Assembly: GCA_934338065.1 (NCBI GenBank)
Contig: CAKRGX010000003.1
Coordinates: 62,001-126,000, forward strand
Direction of reading: 5' to 3'
Length of the DNA stretch: 64,000 nucleotides
DNA from: an uncultured Eubacterium sp.
Lineage (GTDB): Bacteria > Bacillota > Clostridia > Lachnospirales > Lachnospiraceae
Below, piece by piece: positions 53,368 through 61,992 of the stretch (the stretch's first letter is position 1; the number at the start of each line of letters is the position of its first letter). The notes beneath the pieces are model-generated. The model saw nothing but the letters and a program-made list of their open reading frames with translations, ran no database searches and had not been told where the DNA came from. The translations under genes and the position numbers were made by a program.

Positions 53368-54480
53368 CTAGTTTGTAATTGTTTCCTGTGTCTCTTTATC
53401 AAACAAATGAAGCTTAGAACCATCAATAGCCAATTTGATCGTATCACCAGGACGAGCTGTTGTACGAGGATTTACACGTACTGTAATATCAAATGTCTCT
53501 ACCGTAAAGTACAAGAACACTTCAGCACCAAGCATCTCATATACTTTAACAGTTGCCTCAAAAGCAGTGTCAGGAGAATTGCTGATGAACATCTCTTCAT
53601 CTTTGATATCTTCCGGACGGATACCAAAAGTAACTGTCTTATCTTCATATCCACCATCAATCAGCTTCTTAGCTTTGTTTTCCGGTACTTTAATAGAATT
53701 CGAACCGAACATCAGAAGAACATCAGAACCAGATACAACAACTTTGGCATCGATGAAGTTCATCTGAGGAGAACCAATAAATCCTGCTACAAACAGATTG
53801 TTTGGCTTCATATACAAATCCAATGGAGAATCAACCTGCTGTACAACACCATCTTTCATAACAACGATACGAGTACCAAGAGTCAACGCCTCTGTCTGGT
53901 CATGTGTTACATAGATAATCGTACTTTCCAGTCTCTGATGTAATTTAGAAATCTCGATACGCATCTGAACACGAAGTTTTGCATCCAGGTTGGAAAGAGG
54001 CTCATCCATCAGGAATACCTTAGGATCACGAACGATTGCACGACCCATGGCAACACGCTGTCTCTGACCACCAGACAAAGCCTTTGGCTTACGATCAAGC
54101 AAATGCTCAATGTCAAGAATCTTTGCTGCCTCATGTACAAGTCGATCAATCTGATCTTTTGGTACTTTTCTTAATTTCAAACCGAATGCCATATTGTCAT
54201 ATACAGACATATGTGGATACAACGCATAGTTCTGGAATACCATCGCAATATCACGGTCTTTTGGCTCCACATCATTTACCAACTTGTCTCCGATCCATAA
54301 CTCACCACTGGAAATCTCTTCCAAACCGGCAATCATACGAAGTGTTGTAGATTTACCACAACCGGATGGTCCTACAAAGATGATAAACTCTTTATCTTCA
54401 ATCTCTAAGTTAAAATCCTTTACGGCATGGAAACCGTTTGGATAGATTTTATTGATGTTTTTTAATGATAAACTTGCCAT
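53368..54480 (-). CDS. msmX: Multi-sugar ABC transporter ATPase (MsmX/UgpC-like)
   Basis: 370 residues. Walker A GPSGCGKSTTLRM, signature LSGGQRQRVAMGRAIV, Walker B VFLMDEPLSNLDAKLR, His loop VTHDQTEALTLG, and a C-terminal TOBE domain (TFGIRPEDIKDEE, then HLFDKETQE). In Firmicutes one such orphan ATPase powers several CUT1-type oligosaccharide importers encoded elsewhere, which fits its single-gene setting here. Terminator follows. Start ATG 54480 with a ribosome site in AGGAGGAATAAGAAAA. Confidence 0.92.
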   Translation of the reverse strand: MASLSLKNINKIYPNGFHAVKDFNLEIEDKEFIIFVGPSGCGKSTTLRMIAGLEEISSGELWIGDKLVNDVEPKDRDIAMVFQNYALYPHMSVYDNMAFGLKLRKVPKDQIDRLVHEAAKILDIEHLLDRKPKALSGGQRQRVAMGRAIVRDPKVFLMDEPLSNLDAKLRVQMRIEISKLHQRLESTIIYVTHDQTEALTLGTRIVVMKDGVVQQVDSPLDLYMKPNNLFVAGFIGSPQMNFIDAKVVVSGSDVLLMFGSNSIKVPENKAKKLIDGGYEDKTVTFGIRPEDIKDEEMFISNSPDTAFEATVKVYEMLGAEVFLYFTVETFDITVRVNPRTTARPGDTIKLAIDGSKLHLFDKETQETITN

Positions 54481-54627
54481 TTTTCTTATTCCTCCTGGGA
54501 TTTCATATTTAGTGTCTCAAATATCTATTTGATACTATACACCAATTTTCGCAAAAACACCATATTCAAAATACACAAATCATTTTACATGTTTTCGTAT
54601 AATTTGCACATAGAACTTAACATTTTT

Positions 54628-55479
54628 TTACATTTGGTTCTCCCCAAAACCCTCTCCCATGACCTCTCTGGCATCCGCAATAATAACAAAAGCCCTTTCA
54701 TCCACTTCTTTTATCAGTTTGACCAGAGCAACTGCTTCCCTGCGTGAAATGACACACATCAGAACTTGTTTTTCTTTTCCGGAATACATGCCACTGCCTT
54801 TCAGGGCAGTTACCCCCCGCTGAAGTTTTTCCATTACAAGCTGGGCGATCTGCTGTGATTTATCGGAAATAACATACAATACTTTCGCATATCTCATACC
54901 AGCCGTTACACCATCCATGATCTTGGAAGTAACAAAAACCGCAACCATCGCATAAAGTGCTGTCCGGATACCGAAAAGAACCATCCCTGCCACAACAATG
55001 ATACCATCTATAATTCCCAGCAGATTAGGAATTCTTACAATCGGAAACAATGGATGAAGCAGGTTACTCAGCAGATCGGTTCCTCCCGTTGTACTTCCCG
55101 TACTAAAAACAAGTCCCAGCCCTGTCCCCTGCAGTGCCCCGCCAAGCAGGGCAGCCATCACATAATCTTTATCTGCCACGGAAATAACCGGCAGTACTGC
55201 CAGCCACAGGGAAAAGGAGAGCATGGCATAAAGTGATTGAACAAGGAAAACACGTCCATGCCTTTTTTTTGCCAAAAGGAAAAGCGGTACATTAAGAATA
55301 AGCATGACGCTCCATATTGGTATTCCAAACATAGCATGCAGGATAATCCCTACACCAGAAAACCCTCCCGTTACCATTGACAGCGGCTCATAAATAAAAT
55401 TAGTTCCCAATGCCATAAGAAAAGTTCCTATTGTGATAACACCATAGGAACACACTAGTTTCTTCCATATGATGGACAT
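54628..55479 (-). CDS. YitT family membrane protein
   Basis: 283 residues from ATG 55479 (GGAG 6 nt upstream). Five to six transmembrane helices with family motifs FIYEPLSMVTGGFSGVGIIL and STGSTTGGTDLL; C-terminal DUF2179 domain (YVISDKSQQIAQLVM, GMYSGKEKQVLMCVISRRE). Function of the family is unknown, with a transport role suspected. 63 nt after the glycosyltransferase gene. Confidence 0.92.
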   Translation of the reverse strand: MSIIWKKLVCSYGVITIGTFLMALGTNFIYEPLSMVTGGFSGVGIILHAMFGIPIWSVMLILNVPLFLLAKKRHGRVFLVQSLYAMLSFSLWLAVLPVISVADKDYVMAALLGGALQGTGLGLVFSTGSTTGGTDLLSNLLHPLFPIVRIPNLLGIIDGIIVVAGMVLFGIRTALYAMVAVFVTSKIMDGVTAGMRYAKVLYVISDKSQQIAQLVMEKLQRGVTALKGSGMYSGKEKQVLMCVISRREAVALVKLIKEVDERAFVIIADAREVMGEGFGENQM

Positions 55480-55542
55480 TACAATCTCCGTTCCGAAGCG
55501 ATTGTAACCGGTCAACTCATAAAATACAAAGGAAAACGCCCG

Positions 55543-56280
55543 TTACTTTCTAAACTTCTTTTTTGTATTATAATCGTCCATTTTTCTGTTAAATATACGT
55601 TTTCTAAACGAATGTGAATAAGGGATTCTGACAAACCACTGATAAACCTTTGCCAGATGTGCTTTTCTTACCCAGGATGGTACATGAATGTTTTCTTTCA
55701 TAATAAGAGGCATAATGCTTCCTATCACCAGACAAATCCTGGCATTGATTTTTGTCCGGTTATGTTCAAGCCATTCCTCCTGTTCCGTACTCGCCATTGA
55801 TAACAAGATTACATCCGGAACATTCGTATTGATATCATTAATCAGTGCTTCTTCTGTCACATCACCATCCGCTGCATATACGCCCAAAATCTGCTTCTTC
55901 GGAAAATGTCTGGTCAGATATTGATATAACACTTTTACCTCTTTCGCATTACGCGCCACTACATAAAACGTTTTTTCTTCCAGCTGCAGAGAGGGAAGTA
56001 TTTCCCGTAACGCATGGTAATCAACAACCATTCCTCCTGTTTCCAGTACATCTACATGATGAGCCGTGAGTATTGCCTTTTCTCCCGGCAGCACAAGATC
56101 TGCCTGTTTCAGTGTGGTCTGTACCAGTTCATTTTTATCATACTCGTCAACATAATCTAAGGATATCATATGTACAATATTCAGATAATCATTATTCAGA
56201 AATTCCTGCAATTCTTTTAGACAGGTTTCCTGGGTCAGAAGATCTACCTCTATATCCATGATTTTTACTCTGGTTCCCAT
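55543..56280 (-). CDS. WecG/TagA/CpsF-family glycosyltransferase
   Basis: 245 residues from ATG 56280 (GGAG 6 nt upstream; ATG 56292 lacks one). Opens VKIMDIEVDLLTQET; contains DLVLPGEKAI, VLGVYAADGDVTEEAL and PDVILLSMASTEQEEWLEHN, the family core. TagA-type enzymes add N-acetylmannosamine to undecaprenyl-PP-GlcNAc in wall teichoic acid linkage; WecG does the like with ManNAcA. Basic C-terminus (SFRKRIFNRK) fits membrane surface association. Next to an LCP-like protein, consistent with a wall polymer pathway, although no other teichoic acid gene is here. Confidence 0.85.
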   Translation of the reverse strand: MGTRVKIMDIEVDLLTQETCLKELQEFLNNDYLNIVHMISLDYVDEYDKNELVQTTLKQADLVLPGEKAILTAHHVDVLETGGMVVDYHALREILPSLQLEEKTFYVVARNAKEVKVLYQYLTRHFPKKQILGVYAADGDVTEEALINDINTNVPDVILLSMASTEQEEWLEHNRTKINARICLVIGSIMPLIMKENIHVPSWVRKAHLAKVYQWFVRIPYSHSFRKRIFNRKMDDYNTKKKFRK

Positions 56281-56334
56281 ATCCAACTCCATTCCGGATC
56301 ATCTTAGCTACCTAAATTACCAATCATCCATTCC

Positions 56335-57456
56335 TTACAAACTGTCTTTCGTTCCTAACACAATCTCAACATCTGCTCCGCTGCTCAGATCCGATGTAGT
56401 CTCGATTCTGGCATCGTTAAAAAATTTTTGAAAAGCAGTTCCATCATTTTTCTTCTGTACGTATATCACCGTTGTCGTCCGCACATCACCCGCAGCATTT
56501 CCAACGCCTTTTACCGTATACCCTGCCTCCTGCATTTTTTGCTGATATTTTGCAGCCAGTCCTGTTATCTTACTTCCATTATAGATAAATACGGTTTTCT
56601 TTGCAGCACCGGCTGCCAAAGAAGCGCTTGCTGTTTCCTTCACCTGCGGCACCTTGTAAGCTCGTTTTTCCCATATTCCATTTATAAAATCAGAACTTTT
56701 TTCTTTATCAATTTTAAAGGCTTCCGAACCTTTTGAACCACGAATCCGGTATGTGCGAATCAAACTCCGTTCCACATGAACGAGATCCTTTGCATAATGC
56801 TGTTTTTGTGATAATGTGATATTACTTATTAGTGTATCCCATTTTTCATCAATAAAATCATTCATATCCTCTTCATCTTTACATTGTGAAGCTGCATCCA
56901 ATAATTTTTTCGCCGGGCAATAGATTAATTTTTTCGCCTTTTCTTTTTCAAAATATTGATTAAAATCGGCAGCCTTCATCGCAGTAAAATAGCCAATATC
57001 CGCTTTGAGCTCTTCCTGCAGGATCATGATACCATATTCATATTTTACATCGCCCGAAAAATATTTATACAGATCGGACATCTTTATTACCTGTGGTAGT
57101 TTTCCCGCCGTCTGCAATAATTCTTTATATTTTGATGCTGATATCGTAATCTGTGTATCAGCCGGAATCGTAACATACGTCATGTTCTTTGTATTGCTGT
57201 CAAATAGTTCAAGCACCATAGCTTCTACTTTGCCATTCTTCTCATTATAGCTGTAGATCAGGTTGCTTGACTCATTTCCGGTATTGATATCAACTACATG
57301 TTCATATTGTGTACTTCTCTCAGTTCTTGCCGTCTGTTTTAAAAACAGCATGGTCAGATAATAACTCAGCACACCCACACCAAGCAATAGCAGGATGATT
57401 CCTATTGTTTTAAAAAAATTGATCAGAATAATCTGTGCAACACTTCGATTTTTCAT
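56335..57456 (-). CDS. Membrane-anchored LCP-like protein with LytR_C domain
   Basis: 373 residues from ATG 57456 (GGGG 6 nt upstream). One N-terminal TM helix (TIGIILLLLGVGVLSYYLT). Residues ~60-270 look like a degenerate LytR-CpsA-Psr domain; where active LCP enzymes have an Arg in the IPRDT motif, this reads IPADT, and the acidic/Arg-rich pyrophosphate site is not seen. The last ~85 residues are a LytR_C domain (VFIYNGSKITGLAAKY to GADVEIVLG). Active LCPs attach wall polymers to peptidoglycan; this one may be a non-catalytic relative. 54 nt upstream of the TagA-like gene. Confidence 0.7.
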   Translation of the reverse strand: MKNRSVAQIILINFFKTIGIILLLLGVGVLSYYLTMLFLKQTARTERSTQYEHVVDINTGNESSNLIYSYNEKNGKVEAMVLELFDSNTKNMTYVTIPADTQITISASKYKELLQTAGKLPQVIKMSDLYKYFSGDVKYEYGIMILQEELKADIGYFTAMKAADFNQYFEKEKAKKLIYCPAKKLLDAASQCKDEEDMNDFIDEKWDTLISNITLSQKQHYAKDLVHVERSLIRTYRIRGSKGSEAFKIDKEKSSDFINGIWEKRAYKVPQVKETASASLAAGAAKKTVFIYNGSKITGLAAKYQQKMQEAGYTVKGVGNAAGDVRTTTVIYVQKKNDGTAFQKFFNDARIETTSDLSSGADVEIVLGTKDSL

Positions 57457-57583
57457 ACTTATCCCCATTCCGCAGCGACCTGCCACATCATTCATTTTTC
57501 ACACTATGGAACATAATATAACACATAGATATCAAATATTATATCAGAAATGGAAAGAATATACAATGATTTCATTTTGCTTG

Positions 57584-57612
57584 TTGAAAAGCCATCACAC
57601 TTATTATAAAAT
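57584..57612 (+). promoter_or_regulatory. Promoter of the SDR gene
   Basis: TTGAAA (57584-57589), 17-bp spacer, TAAAAT (57607-57612). Leader about 60 nt. The rest of the 57457-57677 gap shows nothing else I can support. Confidence 0.65.
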
Positions 57613-57677
57613 GTCCTTATATAAAAAGGGGCGGCTGAGAACTGCTCCCCCCATATGAGAATTAAAGGAGGAAGGAA

Positions 57678-58421
57678 ATGACAGCAAAGACAGCAATTGT
57701 TACCGGGGCATCCGGAGATATCGGTGGTGCCATTACCAGACGCCTGTGTATAGAAGGATACCGTCTGGTTCTGATTGGCAATCGCTCTACCGATCGTTTA
57801 GAGGAACTAACTAAAGAATGTCTGACAATACCCGTTCAATCTGAGCAGACGATACTATCGCTTTCTGGTGATTTAGGAAATCCCGAGACCGTCGCAAAGA
57901 TTTTTACAAAAGCAATCTCCTTTTTAGGTCACGTAGACATTTTGGTGAATTGCGCAGGAATATCTTATATAGGTCTTCTCACGGATATGACCAATACGGA
58001 ATGGAATACTATCTTACAAACCAACCTTTCTTCAGTATTTTACTGTTGTCGTTCTGTGATTCCTCCGATGGTTCATAAAAAGTCAGGACGCATCCTCAAC
58101 ATCTCCTCTGTCTGGGGTTCTGTTGGTGCCTCCTGCGAAGCAGCCTACTCAGCAACAAAAGGTGCCATCCACAGCCTGACAAAAAGTCTGGCCAAGGAAC
58201 TGGCACCTAGTAATATTGCGGTCAACGTCCTTTCCTGTGGTATGATCGACACAAAAATGAACCACTGCTTCACAGCAGATGAAATTCGTGATATCTGTGA
58301 CGAAATACCTGCGGGCCGGATGGGAACACCTGCCGAAGTTGCCGAAGCAGCCATACTCCTATTACAAGCTCCCGTTTATCTCACAGGACAGATCGTAACG
58401 ATTGATGGCGGATGGTGTTGA
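57678..58421 (+). CDS. SDR-family reductase, likely elongation factor P 5-aminopentanone reductase (YmfI-like)
   Basis: 247 residues; GGAGG 8 nt before ATG 57678. SDR motifs TGASGDIGGAI, NCAGISYIGLL, active-site Ser/Tyr/Lys in ISSVWGSVGASCEAAYSATKG, C-terminal GQIVTIDGGW. The string SSxWGxxGASCExxYS is characteristic of YmfI, which reduces the 5-aminopentanone group on Lys32 of EF-P in Bacillus, rather than of FabG. Efp itself is not in the window. The true fabG is at 21203-21946. Confidence 0.75.
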   Translation: MTAKTAIVTGASGDIGGAITRRLCIEGYRLVLIGNRSTDRLEELTKECLTIPVQSEQTILSLSGDLGNPETVAKIFTKAISFLGHVDILVNCAGISYIGLLTDMTNTEWNTILQTNLSSVFYCCRSVIPPMVHKKSGRILNISSVWGSVGASCEAAYSATKGAIHSLTKSLAKELAPSNIAVNVLSCGMIDTKMNHCFTADEIRDICDEIPAGRMGTPAEVAEAAILLLQAPVYLTGQIVTIDGGWC

Positions 58422-58430
58422 TTACTGCTT

Positions 58431-59513
58431 CTAGCCAACAATCGTCCCACCGCCCAGTACATAATCTTTATCATATAATACAACTGCCTGTCCCGGGGTG
58501 ACAGCACGGACAGGATCTGGAAATGTTAATGAAAACCAGTCTTCACCAACGTCAGACACGATAGCCCTTGCCCCACGGTCATTATAACGGATCTTTGCCG
58601 TCACTTCCTGACCGGTATCCAAATGATCAACCGCCATATAATTAACCAAATGAGCAGTAAGAGAATCGGCAAAAACGTCTTGTCCTTTTCCCAGCACGAC
58701 CTCATTTGTCTGAGGACATATCTGTACAACAAACATCGGCTCTCCGAAAGCAATCCCCAGTCCCTTTCTCTGCCCGATCGTATAATGTCCGATACCTTTA
58801 TGTCTCCCTAGAACTTCTCCTGATACACTGACAAAATTCCCTGGTTCCTCTTTCTGTCCCGTTTCCTGCTCAATAAATCCCGCATAATCATTATCCGGCA
58901 CAAAGCAGATTTCCTGACTATCCGGTTTATGCGCCACCTGTAAGCCAGCCTCTTCCGCTATTTCACGAACATGATGCTTGTCATACTCGCCAAGTGGAAA
59001 CATTGTGTGCGAAAGCTGTTCCTGTGTAAGATTATAAAGTGCATAAGTCTGATCTTTTCCTTGTGCATCAGAACGGAGCAACGTATATCGTCCATTAGCA
59101 AGCTGTTTTATCTTGGCATAATGTCCGGTCGCTATATAATCCGCACCTATCGCAAGACTCTTTTGCAAGAGTGACTCCCATTTGACATAACGATTGCAGG
59201 CAATACATGGATTTGGCGTTCTTCCCTCACGGTATTCCCTCACAAAATAGTCGATCACATTCTTTTGGAATTCTCTGCGAAAGTTCATAACATAATATGG
59301 GATATCCAATTGACCTGCCACACGTCTTGCATCTTCTACTGCCGACAAACCACAACAGCCACCCTCTCGCTCCAATGTGCAGTTGTCCTCTTCCTGCCAG
59401 ATCTGCATCGTTACACCGATTACCTGATACCCCTGCTTTTTTAAAAGGCAGGCTGCCACGGAAGAATCAACTCCTCCTGACATGCCTACCACTACAGTTT
59501 TATTACTCCTCAT
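58431..59513 (-). CDS. mnmA: tRNA-specific 2-thiouridylase MnmA
   Basis: Thiolates U34 of Glu/Gln/Lys tRNAs using persulfide sulfur. 360 residues. PP-loop GMSGGVDSSVAACLL; MQIWQEEDN; catalytic Cys in NPCIACNRYVKW and in SQEICFV; C-terminal beta-barrel. ATG 59513 overlaps the 3' end of iscU by 11 nt. iscS-iscU-mnmA form one operon that delivers cysteine sulfur both to Fe-S clusters and to tRNA, as IscS can feed MnmA directly in bacteria lacking TusABCDE. Confidence 0.96.
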   Translation of the reverse strand: MRSNKTVVVGMSGGVDSSVAACLLKKQGYQVIGVTMQIWQEEDNCTLEREGGCCGLSAVEDARRVAGQLDIPYYVMNFRREFQKNVIDYFVREYREGRTPNPCIACNRYVKWESLLQKSLAIGADYIATGHYAKIKQLANGRYTLLRSDAQGKDQTYALYNLTQEQLSHTMFPLGEYDKHHVREIAEEAGLQVAHKPDSQEICFVPDNDYAGFIEQETGQKEEPGNFVSVSGEVLGRHKGIGHYTIGQRKGLGIAFGEPMFVVQICPQTNEVVLGKGQDVFADSLTAHLVNYMAVDHLDTGQEVTAKIRYNDRGARAIVSDVGEDWFSLTFPDPVRAVTPGQAVVLYDKDYVLGGGTIVG

Positions 59514-59928
59514 CGTTTATGTCTGCCTTTGGCTTCTCCAATCCCTCAATCTTAATACCATTCTTTTCTGCATAATCCCAGAGAGCCGCATGAATGGCTT
59601 CCTCTGCAAGCAGCGAACAGTGAACCTTTACCGGTGGCAATCCATCCAAAGCCTCCATTACTGCTTTGTTTGTGACCTCCAGTGCCTCATATATGGTCTT
59701 TCCTTTTACAAGTTCTGTCGCCATACTGCTTGTCGCTACAGCAGCTCCACAGCCAAACGTCTTAAATTTACACTCTTTTATAATTTTTGTATCTTCATCA
59801 ATATCAAGATACATTCTCATAATATCGCCGCACTTAGCATTGCCCACTGTGCCAACGCCACTGGCATTTTCAATTTCTCCTACATTTCTCGGGTTCGAAA
59901 AGTGATCCATTACTTTTTCACTATACAT
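59503..59928 (-). CDS. iscU: Fe-S cluster assembly scaffold IscU/NifU
   Basis: Scaffold on which [2Fe-2S] clusters are built. 141 residues. Three conserved Cys in GNAKCGD, KTFGCGAA and VKVHCSLLA, plus Asp of KCGD. Starts the base after the iscS stop. Acidic C-terminal tail (KADINDEE) is an extension beyond the IscU fold. 11-nt overlap with mnmA. Confidence 0.96.
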   Translation of the reverse strand: MYSEKVMDHFSNPRNVGEIENASGVGTVGNAKCGDIMRMYLDIDEDTKIIKECKFKTFGCGAAVATSSMATELVKGKTIYEALEVTNKAVMEALDGLPPVKVHCSLLAEEAIHAALWDYAEKNGIKIEGLEKPKADINDEE

Positions 59929-61122
59929 CTACTTTCCCTCGCTTTCTTTCTTCGTAAAGTCATCATATAATGGTGACATACTACGCAATCTCTCAACGAT
60001 TATTTTCAAATTATCTACCACATAATCAACATCTTCTATCGTTGTGTCTTCTGACAAAGTAAGACGCAGCGAACCATGTGCGATCTCATGTGGAAGTCCG
60101 ATTGCCAACAATACATGTGATGGGTCAAGTGATCCTGATGTGCACGCAGAACCACTTGATGCACAGACTCCCTTCTGATCCAGCATAATGAGCAGGGATT
60201 CTCCCTCAATAAAACGGAAACATACATTCACATTATTTGGCAGACGTTTCTGGCGATGACCATTCACTTTTACGTATGGGATTTCCTTTTCAATTCTGGA
60301 TATCAGATGATCTCTCACCGCTGACTCTTTTTCCATATTTTCTTCCATGTTTTCTACCGCCAGCCGGGCAGCCTCGCCCATTCCTATAATTCCCGGAACA
60401 TTATGAGTTCCCGCACGGCGTGAGCGTTCTTGTGCACCACCATGAATGAACGGGCCGAATTTAACTCCGTTCCTCAAATACATAAAACCAATCCCCTTCG
60501 GACCATGAAATTTATGTCCGCTGGCACTCAGCATATCAATATTCATATCCTGCACATCAATTGGAACATGTCCAAATGCCTGCACAGCATCCGTGTGGAA
60601 TAAAACACCATGTTTTTTTGCAATAGCACCAATTTCTTTGATTGGTTCAATCGTTCCAATCTCGTTATTGGCAAACATAACGGAAATCAATATTGTATCA
60701 GGGCGGATTGCTTTCTCCAGTTCGTCCGGAGATATAAGTCCGTCTTTATCAACATCCAGATATGTGATCTCATAGCCTCTTTTTTCTAACCAGTCTGTCG
60801 TATGGAGAACTGCATGATGTTCAATCTTTGTCGTTATAATATGTCTGCCTTTTTCCTGGCACATCTCGGCAGCCACCTTGATGGCCCAGTTATCCGCTTC
60901 ACTTCCACCACCGGTAAAATATATTTCCGAAGACTGTTTAGCATTCAATGCCTTTGCAATCGTATCACGGGCGTTTTCTACTTCTTTTTTAGCCTTTCCC
61001 GCAAAGCTGTACACACTTGATGGATTACTATACACTTCCATAAAGTATGGTTTCATCGCGTCAAAAACTTCTTGTTTCACTGCTGTCGTGGCAGCATTAT
61101 CTAAATATATCAATTCACTCAT
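59929..61122 (-). CDS. iscS: Cysteine desulfurase IscS/NifS
   Basis: PLP enzyme taking sulfur from cysteine. 397 residues. YLDNAATTAV, EHHAVLHT, PLP Lys in SASGHKFHGPKG, active Cys in the mobile loop CASSGSACTSGS, THNVPGIIG. Operon head for iscU and mnmA. Consensus promoter upstream and a candidate operator in the leader; no iscR gene is adjacent. Confidence 0.96.
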   Translation of the reverse strand: MSELIYLDNAATTAVKQEVFDAMKPYFMEVYSNPSSVYSFAGKAKKEVENARDTIAKALNAKQSSEIYFTGGGSEADNWAIKVAAEMCQEKGRHIITTKIEHHAVLHTTDWLEKRGYEITYLDVDKDGLISPDELEKAIRPDTILISVMFANNEIGTIEPIKEIGAIAKKHGVLFHTDAVQAFGHVPIDVQDMNIDMLSASGHKFHGPKGIGFMYLRNGVKFGPFIHGGAQERSRRAGTHNVPGIIGMGEAARLAVENMEENMEKESAVRDHLISRIEKEIPYVKVNGHRQKRLPNNVNVCFRFIEGESLLIMLDQKGVCASSGSACTSGSLDPSHVLLAIGLPHEIAHGSLRLTLSEDTTIEDVDYVVDNLKIIVERLRSMSPLYDDFTKKESEGK

Positions 61123-61191
61123 AGAGCTTCCTCGCTTTCTATATCAGTTGCCATAAACCCTAGTTTTTTGATAGGATTTTATTCATGTATT

Positions 61192-61219
61192 ATTATAGCA
61201 AGTTTATATACAATGTCAA
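61192..61219 (-). promoter_or_regulatory. Sigma-A promoter of iscS-iscU-mnmA
   Basis: Minus strand TTGACA (61219-61214), 16-bp spacer, TATAAT (61197-61192). The -35 overlaps the trmO stop codon. An imperfect inverted repeat with CCTA / TAGG arms lies in the leader at about 61158-61176. Confidence 0.85.
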
Positions 61220-61893
61220 GTTTCGTCTTCCTTGATATCCACAACAGTCAGCACCCCATCAGCCACCACAAACCGTACCTCATATCCGGCAAAGTTCATT
61301 CCATAGATTCTGTCCGGATCATTATGATAAGCAGGCCGTGGATCATTTGCCAAAATCTCTAATAGTGTATTTTTCTTATCACGGGAAAGCTTATCAGGAA
61401 AACACAAATCCCCCTTTACAGTCAGACGATACCCGCTCACAGCAGCAGAATAGCTTCCCAAAGCATCTGGATGACTGTCAATGTGCGGTAAATACGGCTT
61501 AATATCATATATCGGTGTACCATCCATCATATCCACACCTACCACACGCATCACCCAGCCCCATTCAGGATGTTTTTCCACACCCGTCAAACGCACAGAA
61601 GAAAGCCCAATAGGATTCGGCCGAAAAGGTGACCGCGTGGCAAACACGCCAACTCTCTCATTTCCTCCCAGTCTCGGAGGACGCACTGTCGGGGACCAGT
61701 TCTTACCGATATTTTCTGAAAATTGCCACAAAATCCATAAATGAGAAAATTCCTCAATTCCACGCAGAGCATCTTTATTACGGTATTCCGGTTCAAAAAC
61801 AATGGTTCCCATTAGTCCCTCCACCAAACCGCTCTGCCGAGGAATTCCAAATTTTTCCTTAAAATCTGTATGAATATGTGCAATGATCTCCAT
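61216..61893 (-). CDS. trmO: tRNA (t6A37) methyltransferase TrmO (TsaA/YaeB family)
   Basis: SAM-dependent N6-methylation of t6A37 in tRNA-Thr. 225 residues. Beta-barrel domain with GIPRQSGLVEGLMGTI, FSHLWILW, and the SAM/catalytic block FATRSPFRPNPIGLS; second domain DIKPYLPHIDSHPDA; C-terminal DPRPAYHNDPDRIYGM. Notable alongside the tRNA-Thr gene elsewhere in the window, though not linked. Ends at the iscS promoter. Confidence 0.94.
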   Translation of the reverse strand: MEIIAHIHTDFKEKFGIPRQSGLVEGLMGTIVFEPEYRNKDALRGIEEFSHLWILWQFSENIGKNWSPTVRPPRLGGNERVGVFATRSPFRPNPIGLSSVRLTGVEKHPEWGWVMRVVGVDMMDGTPIYDIKPYLPHIDSHPDALGSYSAAVSGYRLTVKGDLCFPDKLSRDKKNTLLEILANDPRPAYHNDPDRIYGMNFAGYEVRFVVADGVLTVVDIKEDET

Positions 61894-61930
61894 TCTCTCT
61901 CCTCCTCCGCATCAAACGCTTTTGATAACA

Positions 61931-61966
61931 GATTAGGGGGACCTCATTGTGAAGTCCCCCTTAATC
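61931..61966. other. GC-rich inverted repeat between xfp and trmO
   Basis: GATTAGGGGGAC and GTCCCCCTTAATC arms with an 11-nt loop. No T run follows on the minus strand, so it is not a clean rho-independent terminator for xfp; it may be an mRNA-stabilising 3' stem. Confidence 0.5.
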
Positions 61967-61992
61967 GATTTATTTCATTTTGAGCGAAATAC

